This document shows, piece after piece, positions 1 to 10,708 of a DNA stretch of 64,000 nucleotides (its first letter is position 1; every line of letters starts with the position of its first letter). The position numbers were made by a program, and so were the translations under genes. The notes under the pieces are model-generated. The model saw only the letters and a list, made by a program, of their open reading frames with translations, was not told where the DNA came from and searched no databases. The DNA comes from Arenicola marina (taxonomy: Eukaryota > Annelida > Polychaeta > Arenicolidae), in assembly GCA_964019135.1 (NCBI GenBank), contig OZ025248.1, forward strand, positions 18,979,574 through 19,043,573, written 5' to 3'.

Positions 1-189
1 TATCTTCACTGCTACGAGTCTAATTCAAGTGAGTTGGAATTGCAGAATATTTTTATTAAAGATACCAACGGACTAAATCGTTTAGTAAATATTTGTCATT
101 CTGTGTATAGTATCGTGACATATATATATATATATATCACAGTTATGAGTATACATTGACTGTTTTCTGTACCATGAGTGACAACTTAC
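1..189 (-). other. Start of the mGluR intron after exon C
   Basis: On the minus strand this intron starts at 189 with GTAAGT, a consensus 5' splice site. It contains a short TA microsatellite at 121-137. The next exon lies beyond the window edge. Confidence 0.75.
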
Positions 190-315
190 CTGTGCAGATG
201 GGCTTGTGACCGCCCGTGTCGAAGGAACAGTCGAAGTGACTCTCCCAGAACTCTCGGAACCAGGGATTTCGCTCGTTGTTTCCCGGATTGAGACTCATGA
301 AGTAATCGTCAAAGT
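190..315 (-). CDS. Metabotropic glutamate receptor, ligand-binding domain exon C (partial gene)
   Basis: This 126-bp internal exon continues the extracellular Venus-flytrap domain of a class C GPCR. The acceptor is TTCTTTTTGCAG before 315 and the donor is ACAG|GTAAGT at 190. Both ends are phase 1, and the first codon (GAC, Asp) is completed by the last G of exon B, so the splice with 7211 keeps frame. The product reads FDDYFMSLNPGNNERNPWF, then REFWESHFDCSF and KPICTG. This matches the family block that follows AEGAVTI in mGluRs (FxxYFxSL, NNxRNxWFxEFWExxFxC, CTG). The two cysteines (FDC, ICT) sit where the family has conserved disulfide cysteines. The downstream cysteine-rich and 7-TM exons are outside the window. 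Confidence 0.88.
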
Positions 316-1570
316 CTGCAAAAAGAACACGCACGAGAATGACAATATAGGGGGCAGGGTAATGAGGTATCTGTGTTAGTCCAGGAAGGGTCACTCGCAG
401 ACACACCCACTGAATCCCAAAGTGGGAGAGGGGCTGGAGGGGGCGGGGGGGTGTATTGAAATACGAGAGGACAAAGCGGTGAGTGAGTACGCTACTGGTT
501 CAGCCGCCGAGACAGTCCTTTCAATGAGCTGCCACTGAAGACCTTGATGGGCAACACCTGAGATAAGTCCCTCTTAGCCACAGCGGATGTCTACAGAGAG
601 TCTGTACGCTTACATGTCTTGGCTTTTCCCTGTGCAGTTAACCGGAAAGATAATAAGGGCGCATAAATCTAGATACATCTTTTGCCATCATAAAAAGTCG
701 CATTGCGCTGTGGCTCAAGCGTATATCCCACCGCTACCAAAAATCAAGGCGGAATAAAAGCGATTTATTGCAAATTCCGACACATTTGCCCATCAAGTCG
801 ACCTACTTCACCCGCAGAAGCGTTGCGACATGGTTGCCAAGGCGTGAGGGATCATAAAATAGAACACAATAAAAAGTGCAAATAATGCGAGAGGCTCTAT
901 TCCGGCGCGTCTCCGCTTCCTACTGATTCCCTAGTAACGCCGCTCGCAACCGTCGGGCTGGCGTCCGCCCCCCCCCCCTCCCACACCCACCCACCATCTA
1001 CCTCCCCGTGAAGTGTGAAGTTGGCATATTATCCGGGGCGGGACACCCAAAGCCCCCGTTCTCCGCAGCCGTTATGGATGACACCTTTTAGAGGGCTGAC
1101 TGGGATGTCTGGGGGGACGATAAACCAGAGCAGTGGTCCCACATCTACCAAACACACTTTCCAGGGAGAGGACGTGTGGTCCATGGAAGACTGAGAGGCA
1201 AGGAAGTACCAAGGCTTTTTTATTGTTATGACGGCGCTCAGCCGTGATCTATGGCTGCCGACACCGCAATCGATAGCCTTCAGGCATAAAACCGGAAACC
1301 ACTGGTGGGGTATAGGGACGCAGCCACATTCGCTATGTATGAGCGGTAGGTTTACCGTATTTCGTCTTCATGTTTGGCATTCGCGATGGTGCTATACGCT
1401 GGATTGGCTTAGCTAGCCTGTGACCATACGTTTACCCCATGGCTATGCAGGTTATTCTCTATATCTAGGCACGTTACCAAAGTGGCTATGAAGTCTCTCC
1501 CTACGGCTAGGCAGTGTACTCGCATAGATATTTAGTTGGCCCAAAGGTAGGGCCCCTGAGGGGGGGTAGC

Positions 1571-1735
1571 CATGTCGCGTGTCGATTTTAAGAAAAGGTC
1601 CATGTCGCGTGTCGATTTTAAGAAAAGTTGCATGTCGCGTGTCGCTAAGTCTTATGTCGCATGTCGATTCTAAGACAACCCCAATGTCGCGTTGTCGATT
1701 TTAAAAATCGCCGTGTCGCCGTGTCGAACAAGCCC
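1571..1735 (+). repeat. Short tandem repeat, about 5 copies of a ~29-bp unit
   Basis: The core CATGTCGCGTGTCGATTTTA recurs at 1571, 1601 and 1630, with more diverged copies to 1735 (ATGTCGCATGTCG, GTCGCGTTGTCG). The units are CpG-rich and drift in length. Confidence 0.8.
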
Positions 1736-4549
1736 CTATGGGGCCCTAAAGGTTATGGAATTAACCCCTAAGACTATAGTATATATGTTCAAGTCATTGT
1801 AGGGACAAAGGCACTGTCACGGTACTGTCCCGGTACTATGTTGGAATAGGGGAACTAGCGGAATGGTAAGGTGAAGTAGAACAGTAACTCGGCAGGGGGC
1901 ACATGGGTGAGATTGGGTGGTAAATATCCGCCAGGGGAGGAAAACGAAGGGAGGCGAAAATCATTAGGGAAGTCAGAGAAGCGGTAGATTAACCACTTTC
2001 TAGTAAGCATCTTTATGAATAGGTTATGTATCTTTTTATGCAAGTTGTTTAGCACGATTCCCCAGTAGTTCGAAGGCTAATGATGGTCATAGGAGCGTAC
2101 TCAGTATTTCATCCTTTAACTATCACATTACACTGTGTTGTTATTTGAATTAAACATACAGGCCTACATTTTCATTTGCTTTGACAAGCAGTTTATGTAT
2201 ATCCACCTCAATTACAGATTTACACACCCATATATTTCATTATCTTTCCGAGTAGCAAGCTATGCATTATGAATCCACTTATATTAGCGATAATTATAGA
2301 TGAAATGCACTAGAAATCTGAAACACTTCCCATATTCTTTTTAGATATATCCAGGTAATTCAGACTATCAGCACTTTAGTCTTGAAATAGTATAAAACTG
2401 TTCCGATCCAAAAATAGTTGCGCTCGCCCTTTTAGGTGTTACCTATATGACATATTATTGATAGTTTGATCATACATTTGTATGTGGTGGCAGCGACGGA
2501 TCCAGTTAACCTGAAATAAATCACTTGAATCCTAAATACTTTCTTATTACCTTATTGCTGGGTAATTTAAGCTAGGTTTAATCGAGGCAACCGAGAATAC
2601 TTAATAATAGCGAGCGCAAGCGAGCCGTTAAGGTAACATGCATAATCAAAGTCCATTTCAAGAATAGGCTTAGGACTTTCATTTCGCGTAACAGCCCCCA
2701 TGAGACGTTTCTGAGTAAGGAGCAAATTTCCGCGGCACCACAAAATTATCCCCTAAACACTGGTCGAAAGGTCGTTATGTCAAGTCTTTAATAATTAAAT
2801 TATCTACCTTAAAAAGGTAACTGATAAATTATTGAAACGCCAACGCTTCATTTACGCTTTAAATTACAATACATTTATGAGTTCAACGATCCGCGCCGCG
2901 CTAAATATTCCTTGCCACATTCCCGGCAGAGGGCGCTCGGGCTGTGTTCTACTAGTCAGACTGGTGCCCGACCTGCAACTGACTGTTTCCGCATTCACTG
3001 ACTGGTTCGCGTTCACATGCACAGTCGCCCCGGTAAACGGAACGCCACCTACCGGCATCGTAAACTATGAGCGTCTCCGTGTAACAAAATGGCTGGTCGT
3101 CTGCTAGGTTTGCTCGCCTGCCCACTTAAACTGCTTGAAATCACCATTTCGCAAAGAAAATTAACGGACAAGAAACTGATAATGTGATGAAACAACGATC
3201 ACAGCTAAGTGTTACTTAATTCAGTGTGCAAAACTGCGTGTAATTCTACGCCATTCGCCAGTTTGTTGACCTGCTTTCGCATTTTGGCCAGTGACCTGTC
3301 AGCTGTCTGTCTGTCCCGTCCGTCTGACAGCTGAGCTGAGCCTAGCTAAGGCTTAGCTGTTGAACTGGCTGCACTGCCACCCGTCGCCGTCGGTGTGGTC
3401 AGTGTGACTAATTTTTACTGTCTCGGGCTGTCACTGTTTCAAACACACACCGTCACTATGTGAGTGTGTCAGACACACACACAGTCACTGTGTCACTGAC
3501 AGTTGACTGGCAATTTTATTGTACTTTTCGGCAAAGGTTTTCTCCATTTTATATGAATAAATTAATCAAGGCAAATTTACTTTAGGTCACCATCACTGAA
3601 ACCTGCATAATCACAAATATTAACAAAAGTTCAATGAAAGATGTTTTACAAGAAAACTAAAATTATCACAAAATATTGTGTTCCCAATAAATAACTTTTG
3701 ACTGAAAATCAGCCTTTTTTGCATGCCATTAGTATCAATCAGTACCTTAAGTTAGAGGGAGTTTATTTTAATATATGTATTTACAATATTGCTTAGGCTT
3801 ATAACAGCCATGCATAGGTATTAAATAATTATACGTGTTATAAATTACGCATGTATATGTATCAACTCCATAGTTATATACTTAATAACTGTATGTCATT
3901 TATCCACTTGTTGTCTGTTAATTTAGCCTAGTTCTATAAGACAAATTAAAAGTGTTTGCCAAAAATAGACTGACAGAGTAAAATTGCTCAAGTGTTATTG
4001 TTAGCCTAAAGTTAATTATTTTGAGCCTGTTTTTTAATTTCCGTTCCCATTTGGAAATACAAATGAACATTGCATTTATATAAATATATATAATGACAGT
4101 TAATGGATGCTGATCACTTATAGTAAAATGATTTTCACAGACAGTTAGCATGGTTAGAGTAGTTGTCACATCCAGCTCAGCCAATTACCATGGTTTTATT
4201 TGTTATTATATTCAATCTGATTGGCTTCCAGTATATCATGTATGTTGCAGAGGTGCTAATTACATTCAGGGTTTGAAATTCTTTTGGTCTGAGATTTGGT
4301 CAAACTACTGCTAACCACATATCTTAAAAGTTATTTTGATTTATCAAGCAATGTGGAAATATGGCTATATTGTCAATTGCTTTATGAACTAGCACACTAG
4401 CATGAAATTGTTTTACCAGCTTAATTTGCCATATAAACTTGTTTCTTCAAAACCATAAATTGCATAATGGGATCATCCTTTTATAATTTCCATGTTTCAT
4501 ATATATATTAATTTCATCTGATTTTGTATCAAGATTGACAATCATTGTG

Positions 4550-5509
4550 TATAGGGCTATACAGTTCTCGCGATCGGGCCGCGAGACTTGAGTTTTGGGG
4601 ACAAACAAACACACGTGCTCCATGTTGAACTATAGGCAGCTATAAGTCAATTTCTTTCCAGGTTTATTCTAAAGACTATGGGTACCATTTCACTAAAGAT
4701 GACTATGGGAGATAGACGTTAAAATATTTGGAGGTGATGGAGCGCAGAACTTTGGGAATATACAAGGAAAAATCCGTCTTCACAACACCCGAAACCTAAA
4801 AATAGCGTTCTAAATTTAGCCCTGTACCCGGGCTTTCGCGAGTTCTCCAAACTGCGAGTCACGTCACAGAGTTTCACGTGCCTCCACGGTAACAAAAATG
4901 GCGAGAGCAAGTGATCGACTTAACCATTCCGCTGTCAAAATGTGCAGCGCATGGAGTAACAACACACGGACGCGTCATTAAACCACATGGTAAAGGTAAA
5001 TTAAGACGAGTATGATGTTTTCGCATCACTTTTGGATCACGAAAAGACAAAGTTCTTCATCTTGTTTTCTGTTTGAAGCGTTGCGCCAACGTTGTCACTC
5101 GGGGAGAATCCATGTGACGTCATAATGTCTCGTTTTCGTAGGAAATGCAAAAAAACGTTGGTTTCTCAGCCGTGTTGTCCCGTCGTAACAAATATCAGTC
5201 ATTGTGGTGGCGCAAATGAATGAAAAATATGTCGTCTATCCATTTTGGGCAGCTATATCTCTTAAATATTCTTAATTATATCGCCAGGCCTTCCGCATTG
5301 GACCCACCCCTCGGCGCCTGGCTCTTGCGCAGGCAGTCTGGTTCCCAGTCTCTCTCTTTGCGTAACATATACGTCTCGCCTACGTCACAGATAGTCAGGA
5401 TACCAGTGTGCGCAGAGATTCTAAACTCGTCCCGAACACGTGCTTCGCTTGTTTGTCTCCAAAATGAGTAAACCGGAAGTCTAGGCGAACGAGACTTTAT
5501 AGCCCTATA
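4550..5509. mobile_element. Non-autonomous DNA transposon with TATAGGGCTATA termini
   Basis: The left end TATAGGGCTATACAGT at 4550 is mirrored by the right end ACTTTATAGCCCTATA finishing at 5509. Homology continues inward imperfectly: GGGGACAAACAAACACACGTG near 4598 corresponds to CACGTGCTTCGCTTGTTTGTC near 5438 on the other strand. The 960-bp body has no long coding frame. A TA or TATA target duplication is possible but cannot be separated from the terminal sequence. The superfamily is not identified. A stretch near 5132-5162 is shared with 20703-20733. Confidence 0.6.
5132..5162 (+). repeat. Dispersed repeat core shared with 20703-20733
   Basis: The string CTCGTTTTCGTAGGAAATGC followed by seven A and CGTT occurs both here and at 20703. 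Similarity extends upstream (AAAGTTCTTC near 5050 and near 20672). The two are therefore copies of one dispersed element, and the second is a fragment. Confidence 0.65.
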
Positions 5510-5646
5510 TAATATATTCAAATTGTTTAATTACCAATAGTTTGACACAAAAACACAATTTATATTTTGTCAAAGTTACTGTTTTAGTCAGACTCAAATT
5601 TGACACATATCTGGTAATCAGGGCCACATACCTGTAGTTAAGTGAT

Positions 5647-5905
5647 CCTCCCTCTGGGGCAGGATGGTGACTGTGCCCTCCACCCTCCCCCCTGTACCGG
5701 GACTCACCTCGCAGCACCTCCCTCTGGGGCAGGATGATGACTGCCCCCTCCCCCCTCCCCCTCCTCCCTGTACCGGGACCCACCTCGCAGCACCTCCCTC
5801 TGGGGCAGGATGGTGACTCCCCCCTCCCCCCTCGCCCCTCCCTCCTGTACCGGGACCCACCTCGCAGCACCTCCCTCTGGGGCAGGATGGTGACTGCCCC
5901 CTCCC
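5647..5905 (-). repeat. Minisatellite cluster A copied from the end of mGluR exon B
   Basis: Three full ~77-bp units and one partial unit repeat the sequence of the exon B 3' end. On the minus strand each reads as GAVTILPQREVLR followed by a GT-containing 5' splice site. The copy with its donor near 5707 reads GCGAG|GTGAGT, a better consensus donor than the native GCGAG|GTGGGT at 7211. Spacers between copies are G-rich on the transcribed strand. This cluster is separated from cluster B by about 0.9 kb that includes a LINE fragment. Confidence 0.85.
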
Positions 5906-5939
5906 CGCCCCCCCCCCCCCTGCCGCCTCCCCCTCTCGC

Positions 5940-6221
5940 TGGCTTGGACATGTTAGTATTCAGGATGGACGCATCCCAGAGGACACTCTACGTGGAGACT
6001 TCAAGGTTCTCGGCATCGACTCGCATTCCCGTGCGGCTTTCACGGCGCATGAGAGAGGGTGGGCCGGGGGGGCTGTGCGAGACAGAACGGTCGACAGATT
6101 GGTCGCCCAGGAGGAGTTCGGGTTTGAGATAGTGCGCATGGACCATGACACATGGCAGTGGTCAGTACATAAGGGGCAGAGCATTGATGTGACGACCGCG
6201 GTAATCTCTACTAGCCTCTAA
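5940..6221 (+). pseudogene. Fragment of a LINE (non-LTR retrotransposon) reverse transcriptase C-terminus
   Basis: An open plus-strand frame of 93 codons runs from TGG at 5940 to TAA at 6219, with no suitable start codon. It begins WLGHVSIQDGRIPEDTL and continues DFKVLGIDSHSR. This resembles the tail of many LINE-encoded proteins, which have RWLGHVxRMDDxRIPK and later KRDLKxLGID before a Trp/Arg-rich end. The GKRxxGRPxxRYKD block that normally separates these parts is missing, so the copy carries an internal deletion as well as 5' truncation. It lies antisense to the mGluR gene, inside an intron. The family assignment is from memory of the motif. Confidence 0.5.
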
Positions 6222-6847
6222 TGGACGTGTTCAGCCACCTAGCGAAAACATCGGAATACAGAACGTCCAACAAATAAGCTGCAAAGCCGCCGTCTTATGC
6301 AGATGGACGGATGCCCAGCCGCTAAGCGACGGGTTAATGTGAGCGGCCCAGCGAGACCGCCATCTATAATGGCATTAGGCTGGCCCCTACCGCGACCCCC
6401 CCGCCCACTGCCGTGACCCCCCCTCCCCACCGCCATAGCCCCCACCCCCTCCCACCGCGACCCCCCCCCACCCGCCCACCGCCGTGACCCCTCCTCCCCG
6501 CCACAACATGCCCCCCCCCACCCTCCCACCGCGACCCCCCGCTACCTCCCCCCCCCCATCGCCACCACCGCCGCTATCTAGACCATCGCATTCAAATCGA
6601 CCATAATTCGTCGCCCCATCAGCTCCTCTTACCTGGTGCCTCAGCTACCGACCAGCCTTAATGTAACCCGAACCAGCGAATGATGGCGCTAAAATCGTAG
6701 AATCAGCTGGGTCCCTGCTCACCATTTGTCCGTTTAATACTGCGGCACAGCTCGGGCTGTGCGCCCCCCCCCCCCCCCCCCAGTCACCCTCCCCCAGTCA
6801 CCCTACCACAGTAGTGCCGGGAGAACAGTCCGGCTCAATGACTATAT
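6222..6847. other. C-rich simple-sequence stretch, no gene seen
   Basis: Irregular CCCCACCGCCGTGACCCC-type repeats at 6385-6560 and a long C run at 6763-6781. No coding features were recognised. Confidence 0.6.
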
Positions 6848-7255
6848 CGGGACCCACCTCGCAGCACCTTCCTCTGGGGCAGGATGGTGACTGCCCCTCC
6901 CCCCTTCCCCTGTACCGGGACCCACCTCGCAGCACCTCCCTCTGGGGCAGGATGGTGACGGCACCTCCCCCCCTCCCCCCTGTACCGGGACCCACATCGC
7001 AGCACCTCCCTCTGGGGCAGGATGGTGACTGCCCCCTCCGCCCTCCCCCCTCCCCCCTGTACCGGGACCCACCTCGCAGCACCTACCTCTGGGGCAGGAT
7101 GGTGACTGCCCCTCCCCTCTCCCCCCTGTACCGGGACCCACCTTGCAGCACCTCCCTCTGGGGCAGGATGGTGACGGGCCCTCCCCTCTCCCCCCTGTAC
7201 CGGGACCCACCTCGCAGCACCTCCCTCTGGGGCAGGATGGTGACTGCCCCCTCGG
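6848..7255 (-). repeat. Minisatellite cluster B: tandem copies of the exon B end plus its 5' splice site
   Basis: Six units start (plus strand) at 6848, 6916, 6986, 7063, 7132 and 7201, with spacings of 68, 70, 77, 69 and 69 bp. The 7201 unit is the true exon end; the other five lie in the intron. Each encodes on the minus strand a version of VTILPQREVLR followed by a GT donor. Two differ at the donor (GAT|GTGGGT at the 6986 unit, AAG|GTGGGT at the 7132 unit). The 69-bp units are 23 codons, so intron retention would stay in frame for two copies and then stop at TAG near 7084. Confidence 0.92.
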
Positions 7256-7498
7256 CGGCCCATTCCTGGTCGTGGACGGGGACGGACTTGGCGCCCCAGC
7301 TGTCGCTCGCCAGCCAGTAGAAGGTGTCGGCCAGCTCCATCCGGACCGTCGCCTGGATCAGCTTGCGGCAGCTGTCCTCGTTCACGAACAGGACGACGAC
7401 GCGCGCCTTGGGGTTCGCCAGCAGCTTGTTCACGATGCTCGTGAACGTGTTCGGCGCAATCTCCCGCGGCAGCTTCAGCGACTCGGCGATACAGATCC
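7211..7498 (-). CDS. Metabotropic glutamate receptor, ligand-binding domain exon B (partial gene)
   Basis: This 288-bp exon encodes lobe 2 and hinge segments of the mGluR Venus-flytrap domain. The acceptor is GCCCTCCAG before 7498, the donor is GCGAG|GTGGGT at 7211, and both ends are phase 1. The product reads GICIAESLKLPREI, then ARVVVLFVNEDSCRKLI, FYWLASDSWGAKSVP and AAEGAVTILPQREVLR. The ASDSWGAK block holds the Asp, Ser and Lys that contact glutamate in mammalian mGluR4 (D312, S313, K317 from memory). DSWGxK separates group III receptors from the DGW form of groups I and II, so I call it group III-like. Both splice-site regions of this exon have been tandemly copied into the flanking introns. 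Confidence 0.93.
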
Positions 7499-7660
7499 CT
7501 GGAGGGCAGAAATGTACATCGGTGATTAATATCATACAGAATATAATGGTGATTATATCATATAGATTCCTGGGGAGGAGAAATGTACATCAGTGATTTT
7601 ATCATTCAGATACCTGGCCCAGAGAAATGTACATCAGTGATTATGACATCATTCAGATTC
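7494..7660 (-). repeat. Tandem copies of the exon B 3' splice site region
   Basis: Three units begin (plus strand) at 7494, 7565 and 7609, and a fourth begins at 7656. They share GAAATGTACATC followed by (A/G)GTGATT. On the minus strand each ends in a pyrimidine tract and AG: GCCCTCCAG|GGATC (used), CCTCCCCAG|GAATC and CTGGGCCAG|GTATC. The intron therefore offers duplicate 3' splice sites 44-120 bp upstream of the real one. Unit lengths are 71, 44 and 47 bp. Confidence 0.8.
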
Positions 7661-7786
7661 TTGATTGGTATAATTTGGCGGCCATTTTGTTTCTCACTCA
7701 GTTATATTTATTTCTTATTTATTTAATTCTTTTGACAATTAACGCTGCGAAATCAGCGCCCCCCAAACATGGGTTCATAAATGCAA

Positions 7787-8052
7787 AAGGGGGCCGGCCC
7801 GGTAGCTCAGTGGGCTAGAGCGCTCGCCTTGAGCGCTCTGGTCACCCGAGAGCCTAACGGCACGTGGGTGGGTGGTTCGAGCCCTGCTGTGGCCAGGTCT
7901 GTGTGGTCGCAGGATAAAGATACCATGTGCTCCTTCACAAAGAGTAGGGAGTTTCCCCCGGGGACATGGCTCCACTCTCCTTTCTTTCTCCCATTGACGC
8001 GACATGACCAAAAGTGGTTAAACGCGTCCTGAATATACAACCAACCAACAAA
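7787..8052 (+). mobile_element. tRNA-derived SINE
   Basis: It begins with a tRNA-like head that carries an RNA polymerase III A box, TAGCTCAGTGG (7803-7813), and a B box, GGTTCGAGCCC (7874-7884). An unrelated body follows, then a tail built from ACCAACCAAC repeats near 8038-8050. The A-to-B distance of about 60 bp includes extra sequence with a partial GAGCGCTC duplication, so it is not a functional tRNA gene. It lies antisense in the mGluR intron. Target duplications are not obvious. Confidence 0.78.
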
Positions 8053-8423
8053 GCTGACTTGGTTAACTGTCGGTTTATCTACCAAACTTTTGCCAAAAAA
8101 GCTTTCGTTATATGGCAGTATTTGTGAAGTATCAAACTGGCCTATACCTAGATGGCATGAGAATAGATATAATTCATACTAATTCAGCGCATTTAAATTA
8201 AAGTAGCATATTATAATGTGACCAGGAACCTTCTCCAGTACTTAAAGCACAGGACGAATTAGTAGGATATGTTTCGGTGCGGTTCTGTCCACATACATAA
8301 CTGCAGTATAAATAATGGAAGTCGTTTTTGGTTATTTGTTCATCGTGAGTTATTCGCAGTTGCACCCCATTTGTCCCACTATTCACCATCCAGCAGAATA
8401 TCGGGATATGTGGACACAAGCGG

Positions 8424-8926
8424 CGCCCATGCATGAACACGTGGTCAGCGCCCATACATGAGCACGTGGTCAGCGCCCATACATGAACACGTGGTCAGCG
8501 CCCATACATGAACACGTGGTCAGCGCCCATACATGAACACGTGGTCAGCGCCCATACATGAACACGTGGTCAGCGCCCATGCATGAACACGTGGTCAGCG
8601 CCCATACATGAGCACGTGGTCAGCGCCCATACATGAACACGTGGTCAACCCCATACATGAACACGTGGTCAGCGCCCATACATGAACACGTGGTCAGCGC
8701 CCATACATGAACACGTGGTCAGCGCCCATACATGACCACGTGGTCAGCGCCCATACATGAGCACGTGGTCAGCGCCCATACATGAACAAGTGGTCAGCGC
8801 CCATACATGAACTCGTGGTCAGCGCCCATACATGAACACGTGGTCAGCGCCCATACATGAACACGTGGTCAGCGCCCATACATGAACACGTGGTCAGCGC
8901 CCATACATGAACACGTGGTCAGCGCC
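8424..8926 (+). repeat. 25-bp minisatellite, about 20 copies, each with a CACGTG
   Basis: The unit is ACATGAACACGTGG followed by TCAGCGCCCAT (25 bp). Most copies keep CACGTG, a perfect E-box. A few have single changes (GAACAAGTGG, GAACTCGTGG, GAGCACGTGG), and one copy is shortened near 8645. Confidence 0.93.
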
Positions 8927-9899
8927 GCACTCGTCGGGTGGGAAACAAATACCGTCCTGCCATCCCTATCCCCACTGCTCCCTTCGTCACAACGGGGGAT
9001 TTATGACCGGACGTGCCTTACACGGGCAGGCAGCGGACGGGGGGGGGGGGGGGGGCTGCAAGGGGAGGGGGTGTCATGGACGGTGCTCGCGCCACCCTAT
9101 CTGCTGGATTAACGTCACGGGGGAGTTATCGCGCCCGCCAGACACTGTGAAATGGCGCCATGTTGGATAAAGCGGTGCCCAAGGAAGACAACAAAATCTT
9201 GCTGGACCAGCGTTTACATCCCCATCACCGCACTGGCATGACGCAAACCACGACCACTACACGACTGTGTGCATTGTGCCCAGGCCGCTTGAATAACAAG
9301 GGCAGTTATGGGATTAACACGAATCCATTATTTATATACAGATGGGTTGGGGGGGGGGGGGTGGGAGGTGGGTAGGGGGGTCGTCCTTCCGCCATTGACA
9401 TTCAACAACAAAAAAACACAACACTACCATTGGGATCTACTCAAACTGAGTTTTTCTATATGAGTTCCCACTTCAAACCATTTAATGAGACGCGGGACCG
9501 GTCCTAATCCATCCCATTCAGATTCAATGAGTCCCCGGGGGTCCCGTGGGGAGAGAGCGTGCTGCAGCCTGGGCTGTGGGAGGAGCGGGGAGGAGGGGTG
9601 GGGGGGGGGGTTACCGTCACCCCCGCCGCTGCAGCCTTGCCATGGCTGTGGGAGGAGCGGAGGTGGGGGCACTTTCACCCCCGCCGCTGAAGCCATGGCT
9701 GTGGGGGTAGGGGGGATAGGGGGGGGGGGGTAGCCCTGGCCTTACCGCTTCCAGTCTCCCGTGTCCGGTGTCAGGCTGCGACACGCGAGGGCTACACGGA
9801 TATCGATTGTGTCCTGTCGAGAGCTACGAGTCCTCTGATCGGGGACACAGACCCGGATATGTTCCTCTGGGGGTTCCGGGCAGTTGGTATAATGTGGTG

Positions 9900-10346
9900 G
9901 GGGTCCGGGAGCCAGTCAGCCAGCCAGGGGGCCAGTTAGGGAGCCAGTCAGCCAGTCAGTTAGGGAACCAGTCAGTCAGCCAGCCAGTCAACCAGCCAGG
10001 GAGCCAGCCAGCCAGACATCACGTTAACCAGCCAGGGAGCCAGTCAGAGAGACAGCCAGCCGGCCAGGGAGCCAGCCAGGGAGACAGCTAGCCAACCAGG
10101 GAGGCAGCCAGTCGGTCAGGAAGCCAGCCAGCCAGCCAGCCAGCCAGGGAGCCAGCCAGCCAGACATCACGTTAACCAGCCAGGGAGCCAGTCAGAGAGA
10201 CAGCCAGCCGGCCAGGGAGCCAGCCAGGGAGACAGCTAGCTAACCAGGGAGGCAACCAGCCGGTCAGGGAGCCAGCCAGCCAGCCAGCCATCCAGGGAGC
10301 CAGCCAGCCAGCCAGGGAGCCAACCAGGGAGGCAGCCAGCCGGCCA

Positions 10347-10387
<41 letters not shown>

Positions 10388-10435
10388 GGAGCCAGCCAGC
10401 CAGCCAGGGAGCCAGCCAGCCAGTCCTAGCCAGGG
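9900..10435 (+). repeat. CCAG-based tandem repeat with a higher-order unit
   Basis: Built from GCCA/CAGC tetramers and GGGAGCCAGCCAG blocks. A longer block containing AGACATCACGTTAACCAGCC near 10010 recurs near 10163, about 150 bp later, with the same following order of variants. This shows higher-order duplication. Confidence 0.88.
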
Positions 10436-10678
10436 ATAGTCAGTGGGAGTCAAGATCCGGGTCAAGATCAGGGCCAGAATCCTTTATTTGGTTTGATTTG
10501 ATTTGATTAGCGTCATCACGTCTAGCAAACATTTGTTTTAGAAGCGGGGTTCAGATTTCAATTGTGAGCTACTATTGGTGTTTTGGTATCCACCCCACTC
10601 CCTACAGAACATCGATTGAGAGCACAGCCTTACCTGACCCCCTCCGGATAAGTCAGACCCTGTTACAAGGCCCAGTTA

Positions 10679-10708
10679 TGACGTCACACAAAACTCGTCA
10701 TGACGTCA
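10679..10708. promoter_or_regulatory. Pair of perfect CRE palindromes
   Basis: TGACGTCA occurs at 10679-10686 and 10701-10708. These are cAMP-response-element sequences (CREB/ATF binding) in an mGluR intron. Single copies also occur at 5115, 19992, 20432, 23784, 45180, 46851, 47977 and 59225. Function is not shown. Confidence 0.35.

Larger units (their letters stand above)
316..7210 (-). other. mGluR intron between exons B and C (6.9 kb)
   Basis: The intron is bounded by GAG|GTGGGT (7211/7210) and TTTGCAG|AC (316/315). It contains a small 29-bp repeat at 1571-1735, a 960-bp inverted-repeat element at 4550-5509, two minisatellite clusters copied from the end of exon B, and a LINE fragment. 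I see no gene in 407-1560 (apart from a C run near 968) or in 1740-4549, which is mostly AT-rich with short CA/GT-rich runs near 3440-3500. Confidence 0.75.

Noticed and set aside
4899..5010. Start of a THAP-type transposase (ATG at 4899 with CSAW then NNT)
   Set aside because: The frame stops within about 30 codons and lacks the paired cysteines and histidine expected of a THAP finger.
7787..7890. Functional tRNA gene
   Set aside because: A and B boxes are present but the region between them has extra sequence, no clean cloverleaf, and a SINE body and tail follow.
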